From the NCBI RefSeq assembly GCF_024972735.1, contig NZ_CP087723.1, positions 2,294,001 to 2,358,000 on the forward strand: a stretch of 64,000 nt of DNA. Reading direction: 5' to 3'. Below, piece after piece: positions 51,193 to 59,790 of this stretch. Position numbers and translations under genes: made by a program. The notes beneath the pieces are model-generated. The model saw nothing but the letters and a program-made list of their open reading frames with translations, was not told where the DNA came from and ran no database searches. How positions within the stretch are numbered: the stretch's first letter is position 1; each line of letters starts with the position of its first letter. The DNA is from Halalkaliarchaeum sp. AArc-CO. GTDB taxonomy: Archaea > Halobacteriota > Halobacteria > Halobacteriales > Haloferacaceae.

Positions 51193-52590
51193 ATGGCAGT
51201 ACACGTCGCAGTCATCGGCGCGTATGGGAGCGCCGGGGCTGCCGTCGCAGACAGGCTCGCTTCGGAACCGAACGTCAGGCTCACCTTGATCGACGACGGG
51301 GATCCCGGTGGCGGACTGTGCATTCTTGCCGGGTGTATGCCCTCGAAAGAACTACTCTCGGCGACCGAGCGCCGGTTTGCCGCCCGAACCGACGATCGTC
51401 TCCGGGGGGACGCCCCCGAACTGAATATCGAACAGGTGATCGGAAAGAAAAACGAGAACATCTCGGCGTACGCGAACCGGCGACGGTCGCACATCCAGGG
51501 ACTGGCCGAACGGGACGGCGTCACTCTCCGACGGGAGACGGCGAAGTTTCTCGATGAACGACGGCTGGCCGTCGGCGACGACGTCCTCGAACCCGACTAC
51601 GTCGTGGTCGCCACCGGATCGGCACCAAACGTCCCGCCGGTCCCTGGGATCGAGGATATTCCCTTCCGGACAAGTGCCGACGTCCTCGATGCAACCGAGT
51701 TCGGCGAGTCGGGACTGGTGATCGGATTGGGCGTAATCGGCCTGGAGCTCGTTCCGTACCTCTCGGAAGCGGCGGGCATGGACCTGACCGTCGTCGAACA
51801 GCTCCCGCAGATCCTTCCTGACGCGGATCCGGAGTTCGGCGCGGAACTCGTCGAGCAGTACAGCGAGCAGTTCGACATTGACATCCACCTCGGTACCGAA
51901 ACGAAGCAACTGGAGGAAACCGGCGGCGGCGTTCGGGCTGTAATCGACAACGGGGAGGAGACTGCTCTCGAAGCCGACGAACTGTTCGTCTTCACCGGCC
52001 GGAAGCCGGCACTGGACAACCTCGGCCTCGAGGCGACGGCGCTCACCCCCGAGCCGGGGTGGATCGACGACACGATGCAGGCCCGCGACGACGATCGCGT
52101 GTTCGTGGTCGGCGACGCCAACGGTCGGGAGCCGATCCTGCACGTCGCCAAGGAGGAGGCGCTGGTCGCCGCTGAAAACGTCCTGCGTCACCACGATGGG
52201 GAACCACTCGAATCATACGAGAACGTCACCCATCAGGTCATCTTCACCGGCCTCGGCGACCTGCCGTACGCCCGCCTCGGACACACCGCCGACTCCGCGC
52301 GCGAAGCCGGCCACGACCCGATCGTGGTCCGTCAGGACGTCGCGGGGCTCGGTGTCTTCCGGAGCCGGAACTACACCGAGGGAATGGCGACACTCGTCGT
52401 GGACGAGGATGGCACCGTCCTCGGGTACCAGGGGCTGCATCCTGATGCTGACGTGATGGCGAAGACGATGCAGGTGATCATCGAGCTACAACTGGACGTC
52501 CACGAAATCCCCGACCGGGCGTACCACCCGACGACACCTGAAATCCTCGATGGGCTGTTCACCGACGCAGTGGCGGAACTCGAGGGGTAA
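51193..52590 (+). CDS. Dihydrolipoamide dehydrogenase-like flavoprotein
   Basis: A 465-residue class-I pyridine nucleotide disulfide oxidoreductase. The FAD fold is VAVIGAYGSAGAAVADRL (a GxxGxxG variant), with the redox disulfide C43-x4-C48 in GGLCILAGCMPSK. An NAD-binding half has GLVIGLGVIGLELVPYL, then VFVVGDANG. A C-terminal dimer domain ends in YHPTTPEILDGLF, whose HPTxPE matches the His-Glu dyad of lipoamide dehydrogenases. No E1/E2 subunits are adjacent, so it may be a stand-alone reductase such as a mycothione, mercury or CoA-disulfide-type enzyme. It sits just past tRNA-Val with AT-rich promoter DNA. Confidence 0.8.
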   Translation: MAVHVAVIGAYGSAGAAVADRLASEPNVRLTLIDDGDPGGGLCILAGCMPSKELLSATERRFAARTDDRLRGDAPELNIEQVIGKKNENISAYANRRRSHIQGLAERDGVTLRRETAKFLDERRLAVGDDVLEPDYVVVATGSAPNVPPVPGIEDIPFRTSADVLDATEFGESGLVIGLGVIGLELVPYLSEAAGMDLTVVEQLPQILPDADPEFGAELVEQYSEQFDIDIHLGTETKQLEETGGGVRAVIDNGEETALEADELFVFTGRKPALDNLGLEATALTPEPGWIDDTMQARDDDRVFVVGDANGREPILHVAKEEALVAAENVLRHHDGEPLESYENVTHQVIFTGLGDLPYARLGHTADSAREAGHDPIVVRQDVAGLGVFRSRNYTEGMATLVVDEDGTVLGYQGLHPDADVMAKTMQVIIELQLDVHEIPDRAYHPTTPEILDGLFTDAVAELEG

Positions 52591-52648
52591 ACCGCTTGGG
52601 GGGTTGGGAACTGTACTATCGAAAACACTTCCTCTAGACACCCGGAAG

Positions 52649-52655
52649 TTATATC
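52649..52655 (+). promoter_or_regulatory. TATA-like box before hypothetical gene
   Basis: TTATATC lies 26-32 nt before the ATG at 52681 in a short AT-rich gap, consistent with a leaderless archaeal promoter. Confidence 0.5.
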
Positions 52656-52680
52656 AATATACAATCAAATCACCCGGTCG

Positions 52681-53373
52681 ATGTCCGGTGCAACGATCGA
52701 ATTCCGGTTCGAGTCCCCTGCGGACGAACGGCTGTTTCTCCGGGAGTATCTCGCCCCGGCGTGGCCGCGGTTCCAGACGAGCGAGAGCTGGGAGACCGGC
52801 TGGTACTGGGCGTACGGACAGTTCGCTCCATACGACTCGGGCCCGGATGGCGGTCTCGTGCGACTGGTGTTCGAAGGGTCTCCCGACGAGCTCGTCGACG
52901 CGGAGGCCGGTCGGTGGACCGGGTTCGAGGGGCTCGTCGGCTGGGAACTCACGAGATACGACGAGGAGGGATACGACAGTCTCCTCGAACAGCAGCGTGA
53001 CGCGAAGGGCGACGTCGGGGGGGAGTGGGATTATCGACTGAAACCGCTCGTGTCGGAGTTCTCACTCTCCTATCTTCGGGCGTTCGATGAACCCTTGCCG
53101 GTCGTCGGCGACCGAAACGAGGACAACCCCGTCGGATTCGGACTCTGGGCGGTGATCCATTACGCGATGATCCAGTGTGGCCACGACTGGTACGACGAAA
53201 CCCGTGCCTGTCAGATGGCCCTGAAAAACCGGTTGCAGTCGATTGCCGCCTACCGCGGGGCAGATGCCGCCAGGACGGAGTACGACCGACTGCTCAAGGA
53301 GTGGCGAGACCACCGCGAGGAACTGACCCAGTGGCTCGAGGACAATCCGACTGGAGAAACGACGCTCGAGTGA
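52681..53373 (+). CDS. Hypothetical haloarchaeal protein
   Basis: A 230-residue soluble protein I cannot place in a family. It is rich in aromatic residues (ESWETGWYWAYGQFAPY) and ends in a basic/acidic helix (EYDRLLKEWRDHREELTQWLED). GFGLWAVIHYAMIQCGHDWYDETRAC contains two Cys and three His residues and may bind metal or be structural. It lies between the lipoamide-dehydrogenase-like gene and the histidine kinase, with its own TATA-like box. Confidence 0.6.
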   Translation: MSGATIEFRFESPADERLFLREYLAPAWPRFQTSESWETGWYWAYGQFAPYDSGPDGGLVRLVFEGSPDELVDAEAGRWTGFEGLVGWELTRYDEEGYDSLLEQQRDAKGDVGGEWDYRLKPLVSEFSLSYLRAFDEPLPVVGDRNEDNPVGFGLWAVIHYAMIQCGHDWYDETRACQMALKNRLQSIAAYRGADAARTEYDRLLKEWRDHREELTQWLEDNPTGETTLE

Positions 53374-53473
53374 ATTCGGGAGCCGGACCGACGAGCTGTC
53401 GGTCGATCGGTCGACAGCGAGCCCACCTGTTCGATCCGGGGGAGCTAAGTTGGACTGCGTTGACATCAAAACG

Positions 53474-54457
53474 ATGGTCGACGCCCGGGAGCTCCTGAAT
53501 CACACGCTAGACGTCGTCTCCGTCCTCGACGAGGACGGAACTGTGCTCTACGAGACCCCGTCGGTAGCGCACCTGCTCGGCTACGAGCACGAAACGCTGG
53601 TCGGCGAGACCATCTTCGAGTACATCCACCCCGAGGACAGGGACCTGGTCGCCGAACTGTTCCAGGAAATCAAAGAACGGCCGGAAGACGACCACGAGCG
53701 CGTCGAGTTCCGGATGCGACACGCAGACGGTGCCTGGGTGTGGGTCGAGTCGATCGGCGCACCCCGTCCGGAGCCGGAGTCAACGCACGTCGTTGTAAGC
53801 ACTCGCGACGTCACCGAACGAAAGCGCAAGGAGCGGCGCCTCGAGAAGTTCTCCGGGATCGTGTCCCACGACCTCCGCAATCCGCTGAACGTGGCCGAAG
53901 GTCGACTGGCGCTGGCGATGGAGGAGTGTGACAGCGAACACCTCGAACACGTCCAGCGAGCACTCGACCGAATGGAACACCTGATCGACGACACACTCGC
54001 GCTCGCTCGTCAGGGCCGGACTGCCGCTGATCCCGAACCCGTCGCGCTCCCGGCACTGATCGACCGCTGCTGGCAGATGGTCGACACGGAAGCTGCCACC
54101 TTACGGCAAGAAGTGGACGGCTCCGTCCGCGGGGATCCGGAGTCGCTCAAACAGCTGTTCGAGAACCTGATCCGGAACGCAATCAACCACGGTGGCGACG
54201 GGGTCACCGTCCGAGTAGGGCGGATCGACGACACTGGACTGTTTTTCGAAGACGACGGTCCCGGGATCCCCGAACCCGTCCGCGATCGTGTCACCGAACC
54301 GGGGTACACGACGACGTCGGACGGGACCGGGTTCGGGCTCGCGATCGTCGAGGAAATCGTCGAGGGGCACGGATGGAGCCTCTCGATCGCGGAAAGCGAT
54401 ATGGGCGACACCGGCGCCCGGTTCGAGATGAGGGGCGTCGAGTTCGTCCGAGACTGA
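53474..54457 (+). CDS. PAS-domain histidine kinase (orphan)
   Basis: A 327-residue kinase. An N-terminal PAS domain (about 5-115: DVVSVLDEDGTVLYETPSVAHLLGY, the PAS core) is followed by a PAC-like segment. The HisKA H-box SGIVSHDLRNPLN carries H132. The ATPase has N-box LIRNAINHG, G1 FEDDGPGIP and G2 GTGFGLAIVEEIVEGHG. No transmembrane helix, so it is cytosolic. No response regulator is adjacent. ATG at 53474 is chosen over TTG eight codons upstream. Confidence 0.88.
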   Translation: MVDARELLNHTLDVVSVLDEDGTVLYETPSVAHLLGYEHETLVGETIFEYIHPEDRDLVAELFQEIKERPEDDHERVEFRMRHADGAWVWVESIGAPRPEPESTHVVVSTRDVTERKRKERRLEKFSGIVSHDLRNPLNVAEGRLALAMEECDSEHLEHVQRALDRMEHLIDDTLALARQGRTAADPEPVALPALIDRCWQMVDTEAATLRQEVDGSVRGDPESLKQLFENLIRNAINHGGDGVTVRVGRIDDTGLFFEDDGPGIPEPVRDRVTEPGYTTTSDGTGFGLAIVEEIVEGHGWSLSIAESDMGDTGARFEMRGVEFVRD

Positions 54458-54465
54458 ACCCCCGT

Positions 54466-54582
54466 TATCAGTTGTTGGCAATGTGATTTACTTTAGTTAG
54501 CTCGGAACGCGTAAACTGGCGTTCCGAACTCGATTACCGCGGATTCGTATATAAACCTGAGTCATATTGCCAACTACTGTTA
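54466..54582. repeat. Inverted-repeat element, MITE-like, in convergent gap
   Basis: A 17-bp terminal inverted repeat (left 54466-54482, right 54566-54582; 15 of 17 matching) frames 83 nt of AT-rich DNA. An inner 9-bp perfect inverted repeat TCGGAACGC/GCGTTCCGA (54502-54510 and 54519-54527) extends imperfectly to 12 bp. The right arm covers the stop codon of sppA (TTA at 54580-54582). The arrangement suggests a miniature inverted-repeat element or a bidirectional terminator. An 11-nt match to the left arm (CAGTTGTTGGC) is also found at 45080-45090. Confidence 0.5.
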
Positions 54583-55590
54583 TAGTCGGAGTTCCGGCGA
54601 CTCCTCCCCGACGATCCGGTCGGCGATACCTGCACCCAGCGCGTAGGCGACACTTCGGGCGCCGATGCCGATCCGTTCGGGGAGCGACCGCTGCGGTTCG
54701 AACGGCTGGACGCGCGCCTCCGGGACGTCGATCAGTTCCTCGACGTGATCGCGGACGTCCTCGCGGGTCCCCAGTTCGTCGACGAGTCCGAGTTCGTGGG
54801 CCTCCTCGCCCAGATACACCCGCGCTTCGGTCTCCCGAACGAACTCCGGATCAAGATCACGTCCCTCGGCGACTCGCTCTACGAAGCTGTCGTAGAAGTC
54901 GTCGGTGAGTCCCTGGAGATACTCCCGCTCGTCGTCGTCCATTTCCTTGAGCAACGTGCCGGCGTCCTTGAACTTCCCGGCGGCGAACCGCTCGTAGGAG
55001 AGCCCGACCTTCTCCGCCAGTTCGGCCGCGTTCACCCGAGAGCTTATGACCCCGATCGAGCCGACGAGGCTGGCGTCCCTGGCCCACAGTTCGTCACAGC
55101 CCGACGCGATCCAGTAACCCCCCGAAGCGCAGACGTCGGTAGCGTACGCGACGGTCGGCCCCTCGAACTCCATCGCCGCCCGGCGGATGTCGTCGCTGGG
55201 CAGGACCTCGCCTCCGGGAGTGTTCAGCTCCAGCATCAACGCGTCGACGGCGTCGTCGGCGTCGGCGAGTTCGATCTGTTCGACGATGTCGTCGGCGGGC
55301 GTCCCCATCCCCCGGGCGACAGGGTTCGGGTTGCCGCCGTCGCGGGTGATCGGGCCGTCGACGCTCACCTCCGCGACGTTGTAATCGGCGATCGTCGACC
55401 GGACGACCATCGCCGCGATCCGGAGCAGGATCAACGCGAGCACGATCGTGAGCACGACACCGCCGAGATCGACCAGCGATTCCACGAACCAGACGAAGAC
55501 AGTGTACCCGATCGCGACTGCGGCGGCGGCGACCACCACGAACGCGAGGAGGCCGACGATCGACCGGGTCCTGGGAGTCGTTCGAACCAT
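54580..55590 (-). CDS. sppA: Signal peptide peptidase SppA-like membrane protease
   Basis: A 336-residue protein with an N-terminal helix pair (about 10-60), then a serine-protease-type SppA domain: VSVDGPITRDGGN, DALMLELNTPGGEVLPSDD, TVAYATDVCASGGYWIASGCDEL (S nucleophile region), DASLVGSIGVISSRV and, after it, GKFKDAGTLLKEM with the likely general-base lysine. It cuts leftover signal peptides in the membrane. Its stop codon overlaps the right arm of the inverted-repeat element. Convergent with the histidine kinase gene. Confidence 0.88.
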   Translation of the reverse strand: MVRTTPRTRSIVGLLAFVVVAAAAVAIGYTVFVWFVESLVDLGGVVLTIVLALILLRIAAMVVRSTIADYNVAEVSVDGPITRDGGNPNPVARGMGTPADDIVEQIELADADDAVDALMLELNTPGGEVLPSDDIRRAAMEFEGPTVAYATDVCASGGYWIASGCDELWARDASLVGSIGVISSRVNAAELAEKVGLSYERFAAGKFKDAGTLLKEMDDDEREYLQGLTDDFYDSFVERVAEGRDLDPEFVRETEARVYLGEEAHELGLVDELGTREDVRDHVEELIDVPEARVQPFEPQRSLPERIGIGARSVAYALGAGIADRIVGEESPELRL

Positions 55591-55701
55591 ACTCGCAAGT
55601 GGCCGGCGGCTCAGTTAAAAGAGTCACGTTGGGGACGATCGAAAACCCACGGGCGAATCGACCGGGCGGAACCGCAAGCGCGCTCGTCCGACGGACGGAC
55701 G

Positions 55702-55746
55702 GCGCTCCGGCGACGAGCGCTCCGGCGACGAGCGCTCCGGCGACGA
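55702..55746 (+). repeat. Three tandem 15-bp repeats
   Basis: The 15-nt unit GCGCTCCGGCGACGA occurs three times in perfect tandem at 55702-55716, 55717-55731 and 55732-55746, in the 164-nt gap between sppA and the coiled-coil gene. It lies just past the stop of the coiled-coil gene and may be a slippage product. Confidence 0.85.
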
Positions 55747-55754
55747 CGGTCTCC

Positions 55755-56678
55755 CTACAGCAGTCCCGTCTTCTGGAGCTTCATCAGGTCCTCGGTATCG
55801 AGGGTCTCGCCTTCCTTGAACTTCTGGTAGATCTCCTCGGCTTCCTTCTTCTCTTCTTCCATCTCCTTTTCGCGCTCGTCCTTGCGCTCCTTTTCCTCTT
55901 CCTTGTCGAGTTCGCGGAGCCGCTTTTGGACGCGAACGAAGTCTTCGTGGTGTTTGTCGGCGGCCTCCTGGGCCTCGACGAACAGCTCGTGCATTGCGTC
56001 GGCCTCGTCGCGGACGTCGTCGGCCTCGCGATAGGCCTCGATCATCTTGTTGTGGTGTTCCTGGGCCTTGTCCGCGAGCTCGGTCACCTTCTGGTGGTGT
56101 TTCGAGGCCTCCGACCGGACCTCCTCGGCCTCCTCGATGAGCCCTTCCAGGTCACCGCCTTCGTCGAGCTTCTCTTTTTTCTCCGCGAGCTTCTCGCGCT
56201 TCTCCTCGATCTTCTCGATGAGTTCGCGCTCGTCCTCCGCCGAGAGCACCTCCGTCTGCTGTCGGAACTCGAGCTGCTCGATCTCCTCTTCGAGCTCCTC
56301 GATCGACTTTCCGTCCGACAGCTCCAGGTCCTGTTTGCGCTGTTCGACCTCGTCGAACAGCTCGTTGGCGTCGGCGTTGAGCTCGTTGCGCTTTTCTTTG
56401 TGCTCTTGGACCTGTTCGTTGAGCTCGTCGCGCTTCTCGCGGTGCTCCTGAGCCTCGTCGACCTTCTCCCGCGTTTTCGCGTTGAGATCGTCGCGTTTCG
56501 ACGCCCGTTCGGACGCCATCTGGTTGAGCTCGTTTCGTCGGTCCCGAAGCTGGCCAGCCTTCTTGATGAGCTGCCCCTTCGAGTCGTTTTCCAGTTCCTC
56601 TTCGGAAACGTCGACGTTGTTCGATTCTTGTAGCTGCGATACGTCGTACTCGTCGAGTACGTCCTGTTTCGTTACCAT
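55755..56678 (-). CDS. Long coiled-coil protein (haloarchaeal DUF7121-like)
   Basis: A 307-residue protein almost wholly of charged heptads (RRNELNQMASERASKRDDL, EKRDELNEQVQEHKEKRNEL, EEEIEQLEFRQQTEVL), without membrane or catalytic motifs. Such acidic coiled-coil proteins occur in nearly all haloarchaea and some are annotated as phosphoserine-phosphatase-like or SMC-like; function is unknown. The start at 56678 gives MVTKQDVLDEYDVSQLQ. It has a ~345-nt upstream region shared with the divergent methylglyoxal synthase gene. Confidence 0.82.
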   Translation of the reverse strand: MVTKQDVLDEYDVSQLQESNNVDVSEEELENDSKGQLIKKAGQLRDRRNELNQMASERASKRDDLNAKTREKVDEAQEHREKRDELNEQVQEHKEKRNELNADANELFDEVEQRKQDLELSDGKSIEELEEEIEQLEFRQQTEVLSAEDERELIEKIEEKREKLAEKKEKLDEGGDLEGLIEEAEEVRSEASKHHQKVTELADKAQEHHNKMIEAYREADDVRDEADAMHELFVEAQEAADKHHEDFVRVQKRLRELDKEEEKERKDEREKEMEEEKKEAEEIYQKFKEGETLDTEDLMKLQKTGLL

Positions 56679-57022
56679 GCGTAGTATGACCTCGATACCA
56701 TCACCGCTCCGGACACACCAGCGGCTGCGTGGCGTGCATCCGACCGTGGGTAAGAACTCCCGATCATTTTTCGCGCGATGCCACCAGTGCCGGAGGCTTC
56801 TGGTAGTTCCCATTACAGTACACCCACATAAAAATACTTCGGTGCCCTCGTGCGTGAAAACGCTTGCCACACGGGCTGAAACCCCCGTGTGAAGCACCCG
56901 CAGGGTATTCGATCCCGCTGTGAAATCACATAAATGTTCGACGGTCGACCGACCCACGCAACGACGAGGCGAACGCGACGTCGACCGACAATCGCTTGTG
57001 AGCCCGGCATAGACCTCGAACA
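56679..57022. other. 344-nt divergent intergenic region with hairpin and TATA-like boxes
   Basis: No gene is seen. Between the coiled-coil gene (minus) and mgsA (plus) there is a perfect 8-bp inverted repeat CACACGGG/CCCGTGTG (56868-56875 and 56884-56891, 8-nt loop). A CATAAAAATAC segment near 56827 and a CACATAAATG segment near 56929 could serve as TATA boxes in opposite directions. Both imply long leaders, so small upstream features may exist. Confidence 0.35.
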
Positions 57023-57394
57023 ATGCGGCTTGCACTCATTGCACACGACGAGAAAAAACCCGAGATGATCCAGTTCGCGCGCGAAAACCACGCCGCGCTG
57101 TCCGACTGTGAACTGTTCGCCACGGGAACGACGGGGAAACGGCTGCGGGAGGAAGCCGACCTGACGGTCGAACGGAAGGCCTCCGGGCCGCTGGGCGGCG
57201 ACCTCCAGATCGGTGCCGCCATCGCGGACGGGCGGTGTGACGGCGTCGTGTTCCTCCGGGACCCACTCACGGCGCAGCCACACGAGCCCGACATCTCCGC
57301 GCTGTTGCGGATCTGTGACGTCCACGACGTGCCACTTTCGACGAACCTGGCCTCCGCAGAGTTGCTGGTCGACGGCCTGTTGAACGACGGCTGA
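57023..57394 (+). CDS. mgsA: Methylglyoxal synthase
   Basis: A 123-residue MGS-like-domain enzyme: [19 protein letters not shown], then [10 protein letters not shown] with the phosphate-binding loop, [16 protein letters not shown], and [22 protein letters not shown] with the catalytic Asp region. It converts dihydroxyacetone phosphate to methylglyoxal and phosphate, an overflow bypass of glycolysis. tpiA, whose substrate it shares, lies elsewhere in the window. Start ATG at 57023. Confidence 0.93.
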   Translation: MRLALIAHDEKKPEMIQFARENHAALSDCELFATGTTGKRLREEADLTVERKASGPLGGDLQIGAAIADGRCDGVVFLRDPLTAQPHEPDISALLRICDVHDVPLSTNLASAELLVDGLLNDG

Positions 57395-57482
57395 CACCTC
57401 GAAAACACCGTTGTATGGCGGGCTTTTTTACAATATGAGAATCGTCCGCGCCGTTTTGAGTGTCCCTTGCATAACTGTGCGT

Positions 57483-58112
57483 ATGACTGGACTTCGTGCG
57501 GAGTTGGCCGTCTCCGACCCGGGGAACTGCCCGCTCGCGTCGCTGTCGCGGGACGTCTCCGGAACGCTCGAGAACGTAAACTGGACCCACTCGAACGGGG
57601 ACCCCGTCACCGAGGAGTTCTCCACCGACATCGAACTCGACGACGAGGACTCGGTTCCGGTGTTTTCAGAGGGCCACAAACAGACGTACCACATCGAGCG
57701 CGACGCGGACCCGTGTGCGTGTGAACTCGTCGAGGGCGCAGGACATCCCCTCGCGAAAGTCGACGTTCGGGACGGGCGGCTCGCGCTCACGCTCAACCTC
57801 CCGAATGCGGACGCCCTCCGGGAGGTCGTGGCCACACTGTCGGATGTCAGCGACAGCGTCGAGGTCCAGTACCTCGTTCGCGACGCAAAAGAGGACACGA
57901 GCGACCCGGTGATCGTCGACCGCGGCGAACTCACCGACCGGCAACGGGAAGTCCTCGAAGTGGCGTACGCCGAGGGATACTTCGAGTATCCGCGGCGTTC
58001 CAGCGCCGGTGACGTCGCTGAGAAGCTCGGGATATCCCGCTCGACGTTCGCCGAGCACCTGGCTGCCGCCCAGTCCCGGCTGTTCGAGACGATCGCCGGG
58101 AACGGTCACTGA
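57483..58112 (+). CDS. HTH-10 (bacterio-opsin activator-like) transcriptional regulator
   Basis: A 209-residue regulator. An N-terminal sensor-like half (LRAELAVSDPGNCPLAS.. , CACELVEGAGHPLAKVDV) is followed by a C-terminal HTH_10 (about 145-205) with LTDRQREVLEVAYAEGYFEY, SSAGDVAEKLGISRSTFAEHL. Haloarchaeal HTH-10 proteins include the bacterio-opsin activator Bat. Its target is not evident; mgsA 88 nt upstream is a candidate neighbour. ATG at 57483. Confidence 0.85.
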   Translation: MTGLRAELAVSDPGNCPLASLSRDVSGTLENVNWTHSNGDPVTEEFSTDIELDDEDSVPVFSEGHKQTYHIERDADPCACELVEGAGHPLAKVDVRDGRLALTLNLPNADALREVVATLSDVSDSVEVQYLVRDAKEDTSDPVIVDRGELTDRQREVLEVAYAEGYFEYPRRSSAGDVAEKLGISRSTFAEHLAAAQSRLFETIAGNGH

Positions 58113-58144
58113 GAGCACTTATTTGAAGGCCGGTCGTTGGTCCG

Positions 58145-58732
58145 ATGATGGCCGACCCATCCACGCGGGAGCCGGCCCTCGTTCCAGGCCTCCTGACGAG
58201 TCAAAAGAGCGCGGTCCTGTTCGTCGGAGCCACACTCGTAGTCGCTTCGTTGCTTCTGGTGGCGGGAGTCGCCATCGGAACCGCAGCGGCCACAGAAACC
58301 ACCTCCCAACCAGCCCCCGACGTCGACGACGGGAGTGCCGTCGAAACGAGTGAGTCGGTCACTGACACTGAAGTCCTCGACTCGGGCTGTTTCGCGGGTG
58401 AGGGGCGAGCGTTCTCGATCGGAACCCAGGGACCACGGATCGCGATGCGACTCCATCTGTCGGTGTTGACGGACCTCGGCGAGCCCGGCTCCTTTGGCGT
58501 CGAACTCGCGGGTTCGACAGGCCAGTACGACCTGGTTCACCTGGTCGCTGGCGTGCAGTTTTCCGGCCTGGAGGACGCAGACCGGTTCCTTCGGAACCCC
58601 TTCGACGCGTTCTCGCTGGTGTACAGCTACGAACTCCGGCTACCGATGTTCGCCGACGCACCGGGGGTCGACCCGATCCACACCGAGGACGAACCGCCTC
58701 TCGAGGGGCCCGTCGGCGTCGCCGACTGCTGA
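58145..58732 (+). CDS. Membrane-anchored hypothetical protein
   Basis: A 195-residue protein. An N-terminal transmembrane segment (AVLFVGATLVVASLLLVAGVAIG, about 24-46) is followed by a Thr/Ser/Asp/Pro linker. A soluble part follows with two Cys (DSGCFAGEG near 83, final Cys at 195) and a short beta-strand region (VHLVAGVQFSGLEDADRFL). Probably faces outside the cell. I do not recognise a family. Start at 58145 or at the second ATG three nt later. Confidence 0.55.
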   Translation: MMADPSTREPALVPGLLTSQKSAVLFVGATLVVASLLLVAGVAIGTAAATETTSQPAPDVDDGSAVETSESVTDTEVLDSGCFAGEGRAFSIGTQGPRIAMRLHLSVLTDLGEPGSFGVELAGSTGQYDLVHLVAGVQFSGLEDADRFLRNPFDAFSLVYSYELRLPMFADAPGVDPIHTEDEPPLEGPVGVADC

Positions 58733-58834
58733 ACGTCCCTGCTGTCGAGTCGCCGCTCCGTCTCGAAAGAACAACCCACGGCCGGTTGTCGGCGGTTCCG
58801 CGACCTACAAGGGATCCCAGGGAGACGGACCGGT

Positions 58835-59293
58835 ATGGACGAGGAAATCGACGAGCGTCCCCCGTTGCCCGAGGAGGCCACAGCGGTCCTCGAGCACGCA
58901 ATCGAAAAGGAGCACGGCTACCTCTCCTGGCTCGGAACCGAGGTGACGGCGGTCGAACGGGGAAAGATCGTTCTCACGGTCCCGTACGACGAAAAGCTCA
59001 CCAACTCCGACGGCGAGACGGTCCACGGCGGCGTCGCGGCGACCCTGATCGACACCGCCGGCGGGATCGCCCAGCAGACCTGTCTCGAGGATCCGCTCTC
59101 CTCGAGCGCCGCAACGGTGAACCTCAACGTGAACTACCTCCGGCGGGCGACCGGCGACCTCCGGGCCGTCGGGGAGGTGATCCGTCACGGCGGGACGATC
59201 GGCGTCAGCGACCTCCGCGTCGAGAGCTCGACGCCCGACGGTGACATCCGCGAGGTTGTGGTCGGCCAGGGCTCCTACCGGCTGTTCCGGTGA
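58835..59293 (+). CDS. PaaI/HGG hotdog-fold thioesterase
   Basis: A 152-residue hotdog enzyme with GETVHGGVAATLIDTAGGIA, the helix motif HGG-x15-D signature of PaaI-type acyl-CoA thioesterases, and VNLNVNYLRRATGDL. It may hydrolyse aromatic or medium-chain acyl-CoA. Cytoplasmic, standalone. Confidence 0.88.
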   Translation: MDEEIDERPPLPEEATAVLEHAIEKEHGYLSWLGTEVTAVERGKIVLTVPYDEKLTNSDGETVHGGVAATLIDTAGGIAQQTCLEDPLSSSAATVNLNVNYLRRATGDLRAVGEVIRHGGTIGVSDLRVESSTPDGDIREVVVGQGSYRLFR

Positions 59294-59297
59294 CCGA

Positions 59298-59717
59298 TCA
59301 GTCGTCGGTCGCGTCGTCGTCCTCGTCAGCCGCCTCCTGAAGTGCACCCCGTAGCTCCGGCACCGTGCTCGTGAGCGCGGTGACGTCCTCACGGGCGGCC
59401 TCGATCGTCTCCAGCAGCGCCGACAGCTCCTCGAGATCGGCCTCCAGGTCGTCTGCGTCCTCGAACGCGTCGGCGCGTTCGCCCATGGTGTACCACTTCT
59501 TCGCCTGCCGCAGCTCCTCGGCGGCGTCGCCGACGTCGAGCGCCGACTTCAGTCCGTTGAGCGCACCGAGCACGTTGTCCGCGTCCGTCTCCCAGACGTC
59601 TTCCGGGGACGGCAGCTCCGCGCGGGCCGTCTCGAGGTGTGACTCGACGTCCTCGCGCATCTCGTCGGCCGCTTCGCCGAACAGTTCGTCGTCGCCGAAC
59701 GTGGTCTGACTGCTCAT
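59298..59717 (-). CDS. DUF5790 family helical protein
   Basis: A 139-residue acidic helical protein: TTFGDDELFGEAADEMREDVE, then ELPSPEDVWETDADNVLGALNGLKSALD and a heptad-like C-terminus ending in DEDDDATDD. This start and the WETDADNVLG segment match the haloarchaeal DUF5790 proteins. Function unknown. Convergent with the thioesterase, 4 nt apart. Confidence 0.78.
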   Translation of the reverse strand: MSSQTTFGDDELFGEAADEMREDVESHLETARAELPSPEDVWETDADNVLGALNGLKSALDVGDAAEELRQAKKWYTMGERADAFEDADDLEADLEELSALLETIEAAREDVTALTSTVPELRGALQEAADEDDDATDD

Positions 59718-59790
59718 GGCCGGCGGTTCGACGCCGACAAATGTAAATCCGTGCCCGAAAGCGAAAGTGAAATGGGCGGAAACGTGGCGG

